Positions 26,379 to 35,191 are shown, counted from the stretch's first letter. The stretch: DNA of 64,000 bases from Clostridia bacterium (GCA_017622215.1 JAGARO010000004.1:243261-307260), one strand, 5' to 3'. Made by a program: numbers and translations. Notes: generated by a model from the letters alone, not told the origin.

Positions 26379-27236
26379 ATGGAAAAATCCATTATAGATA
26401 TAGGTTCAAATTCAATAAAAATGAATGTTTTTGCAGAGGACGGCACAAAGCTTTTCAGGAAACGCTACACAGTCCGTTTAAGCGAGGGAATGAATGAAGA
26501 TTTGTATCTTCAGCCCGAGGCTATGGAGAGGACGGTCAAGGGTCTTTTGATGCTTCTTGCGGAAGCAAAGGGAGATGTAATTGCCCTTGCCACAGCTGCC
26601 GTAAGAAAGGCGAAGAATAAGACTGAATTTCTTGAAAAGGTAAAGAAAGAAACAGGTCTTGATATAAGAGTTATTGACGGAGACAGAGAGGCTTTTTACG
26701 ATTTTTACGGAGTAAAAGCAACCCTTGGAATAAGAGATTGCCTTATTGTTGACGTAGGTGGCGGAAGCACAGAGCTTATCGGTGTAAAGGGAGGCTTTGT
26801 TGTTGGGACGGAGAGTATTCCATACGGTGCAAGAGTCATATCGGAGTTGTATTTTAAGGATGGCGAAACAGAAGATAAAAAGAAAGAGGCATTTGATAAA
26901 ATCTTTGACCTTGTAGATAAGATAAGTTGGATAAATAAGGTGCGATACACCTCAATCATAGGTCTTGGAGGAACAGCCCACGCTCTGGGAATGCAAAAGA
27001 AAGAGGAAATGACCGCGGGAGAGTTTGAGGAAATCTCTGATAAAATTGAAAATGCAGATATAGATGCCCGAGGAAGAATGGAGGGCATCGGCGATAAAAG
27101 AGCAGACATAATCTTTGGCGGAATTACAATCTTAAAGGCGATTAAAAATAGGACAAACGCCACAAAATTCATAGTTTCCGATAAGGGAATCTGCGACGGA
27201 GTTTTCTATGCCGAGAGAGATTTTGAGAATTTATAA
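26379..27236 (+). CDS. Ppx/GppA-family exopolyphosphatase or guanosine pentaphosphatase
   Basis: These ASKHA-fold enzymes hydrolyse polyphosphate or pppGpp. The 285-residue protein is the short form with only the two catalytic domains: DIGSNSIKM at the start, TAAVRKAKN, the catalytic DGDREAFYDF region, VDVGGGSTELI (about residue 125) and GLGGTAHALG. The usual C-terminal HD-like domains of long Ppx proteins are absent, as in many clostridial ones. GAGGGTGG lies 8 bases before the ATG at 26379; a GTG three codons earlier is possible. It is followed after 11 bases by the SLH/YcdB gene. Confidence 0.9.
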   Translation: MEKSIIDIGSNSIKMNVFAEDGTKLFRKRYTVRLSEGMNEDLYLQPEAMERTVKGLLMLLAEAKGDVIALATAAVRKAKNKTEFLEKVKKETGLDIRVIDGDREAFYDFYGVKATLGIRDCLIVDVGGGSTELIGVKGGFVVGTESIPYGARVISELYFKDGETEDKKKEAFDKIFDLVDKISWINKVRYTSIIGLGGTAHALGMQKKEEMTAGEFEEISDKIENADIDARGRMEGIGDKRADIIFGGITILKAIKNRTNATKFIVSDKGICDGVFYAERDFENL

Positions 27237-27247
27237 GGAGTGAGAAA

Positions 27248-29188
27248 ATGAAAAAATTAGTTGGAATTATACTTGCAATGGTGCTTCTTTTAACAACAGC
27301 TTACGCTGAAGTAACAATGACAGAAGCAGGAGAAATTGCGAAAACAAAGCTTGAAATTTCAAGTGAGTATGAAGATTTTAATGTAGAACTCTGGGATGAT
27401 GATACATATAACTTTACCTGGGGAAAAGAGGACGGACATATCGGTGTAACTGTAAGTAAAGAGGGAGATATTTTAAGCTACAGAAAAAGTGAAGACAAGC
27501 CTTATGATGACACCCCGTCTATTTATAAGTTTACAGACGAAGAGCTTGAAAGTAAGGCCCTTGATTTTATAAAGAAAATTCACGATAAAATATGGCAGGA
27601 ATTTGTTTTCGAGAAAATAGAAGCATATCCATTTTCCGATGATGTCTGGGTAAGCTTTAAGAGAGTTAAGGACGGAATTGAATTCTGCGGTGATTATGTT
27701 ACAGTATATCTGGATAAGGAAACAGGGGAAGTTACATCTATGGAAACAGCCCTCACAAATGGTGAACCACAGAAAGCAGACAAGGTTTTAACCGAGGCAG
27801 AGGCAAGAGAGATTTTTGCTAAAAATGGCAACTTCCGTCTTGAACACGTTTTCGGGGAAAGAGGAGAATACTCCACAGTTGTATATAAGCCTATAAAGAC
27901 AATCCGCTATATTGACGCAACAACAGGGGAAGAGGTTGAGCTTTACTATGAGGCAAGACCGCTTTATACAGCCAACTCCAGCGCAGAAGAAAGCCTGCTT
28001 ATGAAAGACGAAATGGCAGGCGGACTTACAGAGGCTGAACTTGAGGAAATAAATAAGGTAGAGGGCCTTATGACTAAGGCTGATGCTGAAAAGATAATGA
28101 AAAATATGAAGAACACAGACCTTAAAAATTATGAGGTAGTGTCAAGCCGTATAAATACATATAGCTTAGAGGGAGTAAAGAAATACGAACTGTATCTTTC
28201 TTTGAGAACAAAGGATAAAAAGGGTTACGGAAGTATAAGATTTAACGCTGAAACAAAGGAGCTTTTAGCCTTTAACACATATTCAGACTCCAAAGACGAA
28301 AAGGTGGAACACACAGACAAAAAACGCAGTATTGCGGAAAAGTTTGTGGCTGAATATTATAATAATGCAGAAAAGCTTGAGGATATCACAATCGAAGAAA
28401 CAGGGGGAACAGGCTACACTCCATATACATACTGTGTCAAGGAGCTTGGTGCTCTCTACACAGGCAGAGGAGTATCCATTTCTGTTGATAAAAATGGAAT
28501 TATAAGAAACTATTATGTAACAGACAGAAATGAGGGAGATAAATTCTCTGACGCCAGCCGTGTATTCCCTATGGATGATGCGGTAAAGACGTATTACGAA
28601 AACATTGATTTTGAACTTAAATATATTCAGGTTTTTGATGAAAATAAAGAGGCGAAAATTGTTCTGGCTTATGTTGTAACAGATGAACCAAGCTTCATTG
28701 AGGGAATTTCCTTAAAGCCTCTCAAGCATAACCTTAAGGAATTCAAAAAGACAGAAGAGGAGCCTGATTATGTAGGACATTATGCTGAAAAAGAGATTGA
28801 TTCCCTTGTCCGTAATGGCGTACTTCGTATAGAGGACGGAAAGTTTGAGCCTGATAAGGCGCTTACCTGGGAAAAGGCAGTTGAAATCTTAAATAGCGCA
28901 ACTCCAAAATATGTTGAAATTCCAAAGGGCAAGGAAAATACGGAGATTAACAGACTTGAGGCCGTTAAGATTTTAATTGACTCTTTAGGTCATAAGGAAG
29001 TCGCACAGCTTAAAGGAATTTTTAAGCCTGTATTTAATGATATGAAAGACAGCGCCGATGAGGGCTACACAGCACTTGCAAAGGGATTAGGAATTGTAAA
29101 TGGCGACGGAAAAGGCAACTTTAAACCCCTTGATAAAACCACAAACGCTGACTTTGCAATAATGGTATATAATTACCTTAAAAAATAA
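27248..29188 (+). CDS. Surface protein with YcdB/PepSY-like domains and C-terminal SLH repeats
   Basis: This 646-residue exported protein has a signal peptide (cleavage after AYA, about residue 20). Two YcdB/YcdC-like (PepSY-related) units follow, about 20-190 and 270-420, with patterns such as VSKEGDILSYR, VYLDKETGEVTSMET and TKAEAEKIM-like helices; PepSY-type domains are thought to inhibit or bind proteases. From about residue 515 come two SLH motifs (GHYAEKEIDSLVRNGVLR and FNDMKDS...ALAKGLGIVNGDGKGNFKP) that would bind the wall polymer. It lies just after the Ppx gene. A weak hairpin overlaps the stop (29173-29193) without a T tract. The function is not known. Confidence 0.82.
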   Translation: MKKLVGIILAMVLLLTTAYAEVTMTEAGEIAKTKLEISSEYEDFNVELWDDDTYNFTWGKEDGHIGVTVSKEGDILSYRKSEDKPYDDTPSIYKFTDEELESKALDFIKKIHDKIWQEFVFEKIEAYPFSDDVWVSFKRVKDGIEFCGDYVTVYLDKETGEVTSMETALTNGEPQKADKVLTEAEAREIFAKNGNFRLEHVFGERGEYSTVVYKPIKTIRYIDATTGEEVELYYEARPLYTANSSAEESLLMKDEMAGGLTEAELEEINKVEGLMTKADAEKIMKNMKNTDLKNYEVVSSRINTYSLEGVKKYELYLSLRTKDKKGYGSIRFNAETKELLAFNTYSDSKDEKVEHTDKKRSIAEKFVAEYYNNAEKLEDITIEETGGTGYTPYTYCVKELGALYTGRGVSISVDKNGIIRNYYVTDRNEGDKFSDASRVFPMDDAVKTYYENIDFELKYIQVFDENKEAKIVLAYVVTDEPSFIEGISLKPLKHNLKEFKKTEEEPDYVGHYAEKEIDSLVRNGVLRIEDGKFEPDKALTWEKAVEILNSATPKYVEIPKGKENTEINRLEAVKILIDSLGHKEVAQLKGIFKPVFNDMKDSADEGYTALAKGLGIVNGDGKGNFKPLDKTTNADFAIMVYNYLKK

Positions 29189-29221
29189 GGTAAAATTGTG
29201 AAATTTTTATCAGGAATTATG

Positions 29222-29250
29222 TTGACTATTTAAGGTTATTGTTATATAAT
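29222..29250 (+). promoter_or_regulatory. Sigma-A promoter of serC-serA
   Basis: TTGACT (29222-29227), 17 bases and TATAAT (29245-29250), about 50 bases before the serC start. No T-box or riboswitch is visible in the leader. Confidence 0.9.
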
Positions 29251-29300
29251 ATATAGAAAAAGTTTTACTGAAAAGTATTACAGGAAAGAGGTAATGTATA

Positions 29301-30383
29301 ATGAGTAGAGTATATAATTTTTCTGCAGGTCCTTCAATGCTCCCCTTTGAAGTTCTTGAAAGAGCACAGAGAGAAATGCTTGACTGCAACGGTTCAGGCC
29401 AGTCTGTAATGGAAATGAGCCACCGTTCAAAGGAATATCAGGCAATTATTGATGAGGCTGAAGCGCTTCTTCGTGAGATTATGGAAATCCCTGATAACTA
29501 TAAGGTATTATTCCTTCAGGGCGGTGCATCAACACAGTTTGCTATGATGCCATTAAACCTTGGTAACAAGAACAAGAAGGCTGACTTTGTAACAACAGGT
29601 CAGTGGGCTAAAAAGGCAAAGCAGGAAGCAGGAAAGTATATTCAGGCAAACGAAGTTGCATCATCTGCTGATACAACTTTCTCATACATTCCTGAACTTA
29701 CAAAGGATATGTTTGACCCTGAAGCTGACTATGTACATATTACATTTAACAATACAATCTACGGAACAAGATACACAAGTCTCCCAGACACAGGAAATGT
29801 TCCTCTCGTGGCTGACCTTTCATCAAACATCTTATCTGAGGTTGTTGATGTATCAAAGTTCGGTATGATTTACGCAGGCGCACAGAAGAACATGGGCCCT
29901 GCAGGTGTTACAGTTGTAATTATCCGTGAAGATTTAATCGGAAATGCAATGGATATCACACCAACAATGCTCAACTATGAAACACATTCTGAAAACGGTT
30001 CAATGTATAACACACCTCCAACATATGCAATTTACATCTGTAAGCTTGTATATGAATGGATTAAGGCACAGGGCGGTATCAAGGAAGTACAGAAAGTAAA
30101 CGAAGCTAAGGCTAAGATTTTATATGACTACCTCGATAGCTCTGAAATGTTCCGCGGAACAGTTGTTCCAAAGGACCGTTCACTTATGAATGTTCCTTTT
30201 GTAACAGACAGCGAAGAACTTAACGCAAAGTTTATTGCTGAAGCAAAGGCACAGGGCTTTATCAACCTTAAGGGACATCGTTCAGTAGGCGGTATGAGAG
30301 CTAGTATCTATAATGCTATGCCAACAGAAGGCGTTGAAAAGCTTGTTGCATTTATGAAGAAGTTTGAAGAGGAGAATAAGTAA
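29301..30383 (+). CDS. serC: Phosphoserine aminotransferase SerC
   Basis: SerC converts 3-phosphohydroxypyruvate and glutamate to phosphoserine with PLP. The 360-residue class V aminotransferase begins with the family start YNFSAGPSMLP, and has MEMSHRSKEY, LQGGASTQFAMMP, the PLP lysine in YAGAQKNMGPAG (about residue 197) and GHRSVGGMRASIYNA near the end. Codons are more uniform than in neighbours, suggesting high expression. serA overlaps the stop by one base; serB is not in the window. Confidence 0.97.
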   Translation: MSRVYNFSAGPSMLPFEVLERAQREMLDCNGSGQSVMEMSHRSKEYQAIIDEAEALLREIMEIPDNYKVLFLQGGASTQFAMMPLNLGNKNKKADFVTTGQWAKKAKQEAGKYIQANEVASSADTTFSYIPELTKDMFDPEADYVHITFNNTIYGTRYTSLPDTGNVPLVADLSSNILSEVVDVSKFGMIYAGAQKNMGPAGVTVVIIREDLIGNAMDITPTMLNYETHSENGSMYNTPPTYAIYICKLVYEWIKAQGGIKEVQKVNEAKAKILYDYLDSSEMFRGTVVPKDRSLMNVPFVTDSEELNAKFIAEAKAQGFINLKGHRSVGGMRASIYNAMPTEGVEKLVAFMKKFEEENK

Positions 30384-31543
30384 TGTATAAGATTCAGACA
30401 CTTAATAAAATTGCTAAAATCGGACTTGACGTTTTTGACGATAAGTTCACTTGCGGAAATGAAACTGAAAATCCTGACGGTATTATTTTAAGAAGCTTTT
30501 CAATGCACGAAATGGAGCTCCCAAAGAGCCTTAAGGCTATTGCAAGAGCAGGTGCAGGCGTAAATAATATCCCAATTGAAAAGTGCAGCGAAGAAGGTAT
30601 CATAGTATTCAATACTCCTGGTGCAAACGCTAACGCTGTTAAGGAGCTTGTTGTTGCAGGTCTTCTCCTCGCATCAAGAAAGGTTGTTCAGGGTATCATG
30701 TGGAACAACACTTTAACAGGTGATGACGTGCTTAAGCAGGTTGAAAAGGGTAAGGGCGCATTCGTAGGTCCTGAAATTATGGGCAAGACTTTAGGTATTA
30801 TCGGTCTTGGCGCAATTGGTATTAAGGTTGCGGCTGCAGCTGAAGCTCTTGGAATGAATGTAATCGGTTATGACCCATTTTTATCAGTTGACGCAGCTTG
30901 GCATATGACAGCTACAGCTGAAAAGGCAAAGGATGTAAATGAAGTTTACGCAAAGGCTGATTATATCACAGTTCACGTTCCTGCTAACGCTGATACAAAG
31001 GGTATGTTCAACAAGGAAACATTTGCAAAGATGAAGGACGGAGCAAGACTCTTAAACTTCTCAAGAGATGCCCTTGTTGTTAATGCAGATGTTATAGAAG
31101 CAGTTGAATCAGGAAAGCTTTCCTGCTATGTAACAGACTTCGGTGGCGAAGAGCTTTTAAATAAGGAAAATATTATTGTTATGCCTCACCTTGGTGCTTC
31201 AACACCAGAGAGTGAAGACAACTGTGCAGTTATGGCAGCACAGGAAATTAAGGACTTCCTTGAAAACGGTAATATTAAGAACAGTGTTAACTTCCCTGCT
31301 TGTAATATGGGTAAGGTAACAGGCACAAGACTCTGTGTTATTCATAAGAATGTTCCTGCAATGCTTTCACAGATTACAGATGTATTCACAGCTGATAATA
31401 CAAACATTGAGAATATGATGAATAAGAGCCGTGGCGATTATGCTTATACAATGATTGATATAGACGGTGCTATGGCAGATAATGTTAAGGCTGACGTTGA
31501 CGCAATTGACGGCGTAATCAAGTCAACAATCTACACAGCATAA
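30383..31543 (+). CDS. serA: D-3-phosphoglycerate dehydrogenase SerA
   Basis: SerA oxidises 3-phosphoglycerate to 3-phosphohydroxypyruvate, the first step of serine synthesis. The 386-residue protein has the Rossmann loop GIIGLGAIGIKVA (about residue 140), substrate and catalytic arginine in LNFSRDALV, the acidic residue region VTDFGGEELL and the histidine in MPHLGASTPES. A C-terminal ACT domain (LCVIHKNVPAMLSQIT) probably senses serine. It shares one base with the serC stop. rnpB starts about 10 bases after its stop. Confidence 0.95.
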   Translation: MYKIQTLNKIAKIGLDVFDDKFTCGNETENPDGIILRSFSMHEMELPKSLKAIARAGAGVNNIPIEKCSEEGIIVFNTPGANANAVKELVVAGLLLASRKVVQGIMWNNTLTGDDVLKQVEKGKGAFVGPEIMGKTLGIIGLGAIGIKVAAAAEALGMNVIGYDPFLSVDAAWHMTATAEKAKDVNEVYAKADYITVHVPANADTKGMFNKETFAKMKDGARLLNFSRDALVVNADVIEAVESGKLSCYVTDFGGEELLNKENIIVMPHLGASTPESEDNCAVMAAQEIKDFLENGNIKNSVNFPACNMGKVTGTRLCVIHKNVPAMLSQITDVFTADNTNIENMMNKSRGDYAYTMIDIDGAMADNVKADVDAIDGVIKSTIYTA

Positions 31544-31552
31544 TTAAATTTT

Positions 31553-31889
31553 AGTAAGCTGGACGGTTGCGGGCATAAGGAGTAATCCTGTGCGTGAGGA
31601 AAGTCCGAGCTACATAGGGCAGGATGCAAGATAACGTCTTGTGGAGGCGACTCCAAGGATAGTGCAACAGAAAGTTACCGCCGATTTTCGGTAAGGGTGG
31701 AAAAGTGAGGTAAGAGCTCACTCGTGGTATGGTGACATACCATTGGTGTAAACCCCATCTGTAGCAACACCTGATAGAGGAGGATAAGTTGGCCCGACAT
31801 CTCCCGGGAAGGTGGCTTAAGGCGCGTAGTGATATGCGCATTAGATAGATGACCGTCTTAAATGACAGAACTCGGCTTACAGGCTTACT
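31553..31889 (+). ncRNA. rnpB: RNase P RNA (bacterial class A)
   Basis: This is the catalytic RNA of RNase P, which removes tRNA 5' leaders. The ends pair (AGTAAGC at 31553 with GGCTTACT at 31882, helix P1). The conserved core words are present in order: GAGGAAAGTCCGAGCT (CR-I), GATAGTGCAACAGAAAG (CR-II area), TGTAAACCCCATCTG, GAGGAGGATAAG and ACAGAACTCGGCTTAC (CR-V). A -10-like CATAAT (31539-31544), inside the end of serA, is correctly placed for a start near 31552, though no good -35 box is seen. Length about 337 bases is typical. Confidence 0.96.
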
Positions 31890-31896
31890 AATAACT

Positions 31897-32135
31897 AGGT
31901 ATATCCCCATAGGGATTAGCCAACTTGAAACTTTACATTTATGGCGCCGTACTGCGGAAAAAGCCTCGTCAATCCACAAAGGATTAACTGCGTTTTTTAC
32001 CTTGTCCGCCATCCAAAATGTTTTGTTTCAAGCAACAATGTTGTTTGGATAGATATTAAACCCTTGCAATTTTATATTGCAAGGGTTTTTATAATGCTGA
32101 AATCCAAATTGACTTCTCCCTATGGGGATATACCT
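31897..32135. repeat. Block bounded by a perfect 19-bp inverted repeat after rnpB
   Basis: AGGTATATCCCCATAGGGA at 31897-31915 is repeated exactly as its reverse complement at 32117-32135, 201 bases apart. The inner part has no convincing gene; it holds a smaller inverted repeat (ATCCAAA near 32011 with TTTGGAT near 32043) and the terminator at 32058-32091. No target duplication is seen. It could be a MITE remnant, an invertible segment or a structured RNA 3' region. No second copy is seen in the window. Confidence 0.75.
32058..32091 (+). terminator. Intrinsic terminator downstream of rnpB
   Basis: A 13-bp stem (32058-32070 with 32076-32088, AAACCCTTGCAAT/ATTGCAAGGGTTT) with a 5-base loop and a T run (TTTTT, then ATAAT). 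It lies inside the inverted-repeat block and would end rnpB precursor transcripts. Confidence 0.88.
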
Positions 32136-32171
32136 TTTCTTTTTCGGTTTTAATTTATGGAAAAAGATTTG

Positions 32172-32200
32172 TTGTAATTTCTGGAAAATGATGTTATAAT
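32172..32200 (+). promoter_or_regulatory. Sigma-A promoter of the mscS operon
   Basis: TTGTAA (32172-32177), 17 bases, TATAAT (32195-32200), about 43 bases before the mscS start and outside the inverted repeat. Confidence 0.82.
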
Positions 32201-32242
32201 AGGAATAACAGATAATAAATCATATTAAAAGGAGAGATAAAT

Positions 32243-33058
32243 ATGAATATTGAAACAATTATGAATTTTCTTTTTGAACTTCTCACATCCTTCGGACTTA
32301 AGATTCTGTCAGCAATTGTAATTCTTTTTGTGGGAAGTAAGCTGATTAAATTTATTAAAAAGTGGATAAAGAAGTCTCCGAAGCTTGAGAAAATTGATAA
32401 AGGTGTAAGAACCTTTTTAAGCAGTTTTGCGGGAATATCCCTTTATATATTCCTGTTTATAACAATTGCTATGATTCTGGGAATCCCTACAACATCCTTT
32501 ATCACAGCCCTTGCTTCCTGTGGTGTGGCTATCGGTCTTGCTCTTCAGGGCGCTCTTTCAAACCTTGCAGGTGGAATTATGATTTTAATATTCAAGCCAT
32601 TCAAGGTAGGAGATTATATTACTACATCGGCGGTTTCAGGTACAGTTTCAAACATTACAATTATGTATACGGTTTTAACAACTCCTGATAATAAGGTTAT
32701 TACAATTCCTAATGGAACATTAACAAATACAGTGGTTGAAAACTATTCAGCAGTAGAAAACCGCAGAGTTGATTTAACCTTTACAACAGCTTATGAATGT
32801 GATGTGGACAAGGTAAAGGGAGTTTTACTTGACGCTGTCAGGGGACACGAAAAGGTACTTTCTGACCCTGAACCATTCGCCCGCCTAACAAAACATGGCG
32901 AAAGCTCTCTTGAATACACAGTCCGTGCATGGTGTAAGACAGAGGACTATTGGGATGTTAACTTTGATTTAATTGAAAAGGTTAAGATGGAATTTGACAA
33001 AAACGGAATTGCAATTCCATATCCACAGATGGATGTACATATTGATAATGTAAAATAA
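32243..33058 (+). CDS. Small-conductance mechanosensitive channel MscS family
   Basis: MscS channels open under membrane tension to release solutes on osmotic downshock. The 271-residue protein has three membrane segments: two in residues about 8-80 and the pore-lining TM3 with the Gly/Ala pattern ALASCGVAIGLALQGALSNLAGG. The beta domain follows (KPFKVGDYITTSAVSGTVSNI, TIPNGTLTN) and then the alpha-beta C-terminal cage. Size matches E. coli MscS. AAAAGGAGAG precedes the ATG. The next genes follow closely. Confidence 0.95.
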   Translation: MNIETIMNFLFELLTSFGLKILSAIVILFVGSKLIKFIKKWIKKSPKLEKIDKGVRTFLSSFAGISLYIFLFITIAMILGIPTTSFITALASCGVAIGLALQGALSNLAGGIMILIFKPFKVGDYITTSAVSGTVSNITIMYTVLTTPDNKVITIPNGTLTNTVVENYSAVENRRVDLTFTTAYECDVDKVKGVLLDAVRGHEKVLSDPEPFARLTKHGESSLEYTVRAWCKTEDYWDVNFDLIEKVKMEFDKNGIAIPYPQMDVHIDNVK

Positions 33059-33078
33059 ATATAAAGGAGAAATTTATT

Positions 33079-33519
33079 ATGCTTAAAGGAATTCCAAGTA
33101 TTTTATCACCTGAACTTTTAAAGGTATTATGTGAAATGGGACATAGCGATACAATCGTTATTGCTGACGGTAATTTTCCGTCTGAATCAATGGGGAAGGA
33201 TGCAATCGTTATCCGTGCTGACGGCCACGGCGTACCTGAAATTTTAGAGGCAATCCTTAAGGTTTTCCCACTTGACACTTATGTTGAAAAGCCAGTTTCT
33301 CTTATGCAGGTTATGCCTGGGGACACAGCTGAAACACCAATCTGGGATGTTTACAAGAAGATTGTTGCTGAAGCTGATGAAAGAGGCGATGCAGTTTTCG
33401 GAGAAGTTGAACGCTTTGAATTTTATGAAAGAGCAAAGAAGGCTTATGCTATTATTGCCACAGGAGAAACTGCAATTTATGCAAATGTTATGCTCCAGAA
33501 GGGCGTTGTTATCGCTTAA
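33079..33519 (+). CDS. RbsD/FucU-family sugar mutarotase, FucU type
   Basis: These small decameric proteins catalyse anomer exchange of L-fucose or pyranose-furanose exchange of ribose. The 146-residue protein begins MLKGIPSILSPELLKVLCEMGH with the conserved histidine, then IADGNFPSES; the later blocks DTYVEKPVSLMQVM and AIIATGETAIYANVMLQKGVV fit FucU better than RbsD. A rhamnosidase operon exists elsewhere in the window, so a deoxysugar substrate is plausible. AAAGGAG precedes the ATG. No fucose or rhamnose catabolic enzyme is adjacent. Confidence 0.9.
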   Translation: MLKGIPSILSPELLKVLCEMGHSDTIVIADGNFPSESMGKDAIVIRADGHGVPEILEAILKVFPLDTYVEKPVSLMQVMPGDTAETPIWDVYKKIVAEADERGDAVFGEVERFEFYERAKKAYAIIATGETAIYANVMLQKGVVIA

Positions 33520-33545
33520 ACTGAGGAATATAAGGGGACAGGATT

Positions 33546-34280
33546 ATGATTAAGTTAGGAAAAAATGATGTAGTAGTATTCTTAGGAGACTCTATAACTG
33601 ACGGAAGCAGATTCAGGAATATGGATTGTAATAACATTTTTGGTCACGGTTATGCAGAAATGATTTGTTCAAGACTTGGTGCAGATAACTGTGAAAATGC
33701 TCCGAAGTTTGTAAACAAGGGTATTTCTGGTGAGTCAAGCTCACAGATTTATGCCCGTCTCGGAAGAGATTGTCTCCAGTATAAGCCTACTTTTATAAAC
33801 ATTCTTGCAGGTGTAAATGATGCAGGGGACTTGTCCCTTGGATTTACAGAAGAAATGGTTGTAAGGAACTATCTTGAAAACCTTGAAAGAATGGTTAATG
33901 AATCAAGGGAACTTTATCCTGATGTAAAGATTGTAATCTGTGAACCTTTTTATAAGAAGATTGATTATAAGGAAGATCCTTATAATCATATTCCTCATCC
34001 ATTCTGTGAACCGTACTTTAAGTTTGCCTGTTTTGAGGTAACAGAGGAAACAATTGAAAGATACGATTCTATTGTAAAGAAGATGCAGAAGGAACTTCCT
34101 GGACTTTGCGAAAAACTTAATGTTATATTTGTTCCATTCCAGGATATTTACGATAAAGCAGAAGAAAAGACACATATTTCATATTTTATTTGGGACCATA
34201 TTCATCCTACAATGGTAGGCCATCGTCTTATGGCTGACAGATGGCTTGAGGTTGTGGAAAGGGAACTGAATAAATATTAG
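33546..34280 (+). CDS. SGNH/GDSL-family hydrolase (esterase)
   Basis: SGNH hydrolases cleave acyl or acetyl esters, often on sugars. The 244-residue protein shows all four blocks: FLGDSITDG (Ser), the glycine in KGISGESS, LAGVNDA (Asn) and DHIHPTMVGHRLMADRW (Asp and His). No signal peptide is present, so it works in the cytoplasm. It follows the mutarotase gene by 26 bases, consistent with a joint role in removing acetyl groups from imported sugars; this pairing is inference. The exact substrate is unknown. Confidence 0.9.
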   Translation: MIKLGKNDVVVFLGDSITDGSRFRNMDCNNIFGHGYAEMICSRLGADNCENAPKFVNKGISGESSSQIYARLGRDCLQYKPTFINILAGVNDAGDLSLGFTEEMVVRNYLENLERMVNESRELYPDVKIVICEPFYKKIDYKEDPYNHIPHPFCEPYFKFACFEVTEETIERYDSIVKKMQKELPGLCEKLNVIFVPFQDIYDKAEEKTHISYFIWDHIHPTMVGHRLMADRWLEVVERELNKY

Positions 34281-34291
34281 GGGGAGAAATT

Positions 34292-35173
34292 ATGACAACA
34301 AATTTGTCTGAAAAGGCACTTAAGATTATTAAGAAGATGCAACAAAACGAGCTTAACGAAAGTATTATTTATGAAGAAATTGCTAAGTTTGCCAAGGGCG
34401 AAGATAATAAGGAAACTTTAAAACGCCTTGCATCTGAAGAAAAGGCACACTACGAAATTTGGAAGAAATATACAGGTCTTGAGCTTAAGCCGCAGAGATG
34501 TAAGATTTTCCGATATAAGATGATTGCAAGAATTTTGGGCTTTACTTTTGCAGTTAAGCTTATGGAAAACGGCGAGGAAAATGCCCAGAAAGAATATGAC
34601 CTTTTGGCTAAAGAGGTGGAAGAAAGCGTAGCAATCAGGGCACAGGAAGAGGAGCACGAAGCTGCGCTTCTTGAAATGCTTGACGAAGAAAGTCTTAAAT
34701 ATGTAGGAAGTATGGTTCTTGGTATGAATGATGCCTTGGTTGAGCTTACAGGCTCTCTCGCAGGCTTTACATTCGCACTTGCCAATACAAAAGTGATTGC
34801 TCTGTCAGGTCTTATTATGGGAATTTCAGCCACATTCTCAATGGCGTCAAGTGAATTTTTGGCGGCAAAGAGCGAGGGCAGAAACGATGCTTTTAAGTCC
34901 TGCTGTTATACAGGAATTGCCTATCTTGTAACTGTGGCACTTTTGATTTTACCATATTTGCTTTTCGGTAATGAATATTATATGTATGCATTTTTCGTAA
35001 TGCTTGGAATAGTAGTTTTAATTATTGCAGGCTTTACATATTATATTTCCGTTGCAAAGGGTGAAAAGTTTAAACCAAGATTTTGGGAAATGACATTGAT
35101 TTCCATTGGTGTTGCAGTTTTATCCTTTGTTGTAGGTATACTGGCAAAGAAGTTTTTAGGCGTAGAATTATAA
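34292..35173 (+). CDS. Er-VIT1 family iron exporter: ferritin-like domain plus VIT1/CCC1 membrane domain
   Basis: This 293-residue fusion matches the erythrin-vacuolar iron transport family (MbfA in alphaproteobacteria), which exports iron or manganese. The N-terminal 140 residues are a rubrerythrin-like helical bundle with two ExxH metal motifs (SEEKAHYEIW near residue 50, and QEEEHEAALL near 120) and the other glutamates in NESIIYEEIAKF. The C-terminal half has about five membrane segments with GMNDALVELTGSLAGFTFAL and the EFLAAKSEGR block. It lies 11 bases after the hydrolase gene. Substrate metal is inferred. Confidence 0.9.
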   Translation: MTTNLSEKALKIIKKMQQNELNESIIYEEIAKFAKGEDNKETLKRLASEEKAHYEIWKKYTGLELKPQRCKIFRYKMIARILGFTFAVKLMENGEENAQKEYDLLAKEVEESVAIRAQEEEHEAALLEMLDEESLKYVGSMVLGMNDALVELTGSLAGFTFALANTKVIALSGLIMGISATFSMASSEFLAAKSEGRNDAFKSCCYTGIAYLVTVALLILPYLLFGNEYYMYAFFVMLGIVVLIIAGFTYYISVAKGEKFKPRFWEMTLISIGVAVLSFVVGILAKKFLGVEL

Positions 35174-35191
35174 AATGAGAGGAGTGAGGAT

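Noticed and set aside
31551..32012. Open frame of 153 codons on the minus strand over the RNase P RNA
   Set aside because: It lies antisense to the conserved rnpB core, has no ribosome binding site and no recognisable protein pattern.
32109..32136. Phase-variable promoter inside the inverted-repeat block controlling mscS
   Set aside because: TTGACT at 32109 has no good -10 at 16-18 bases, and mscS has its own promoter at 32172-32200 outside the repeat.
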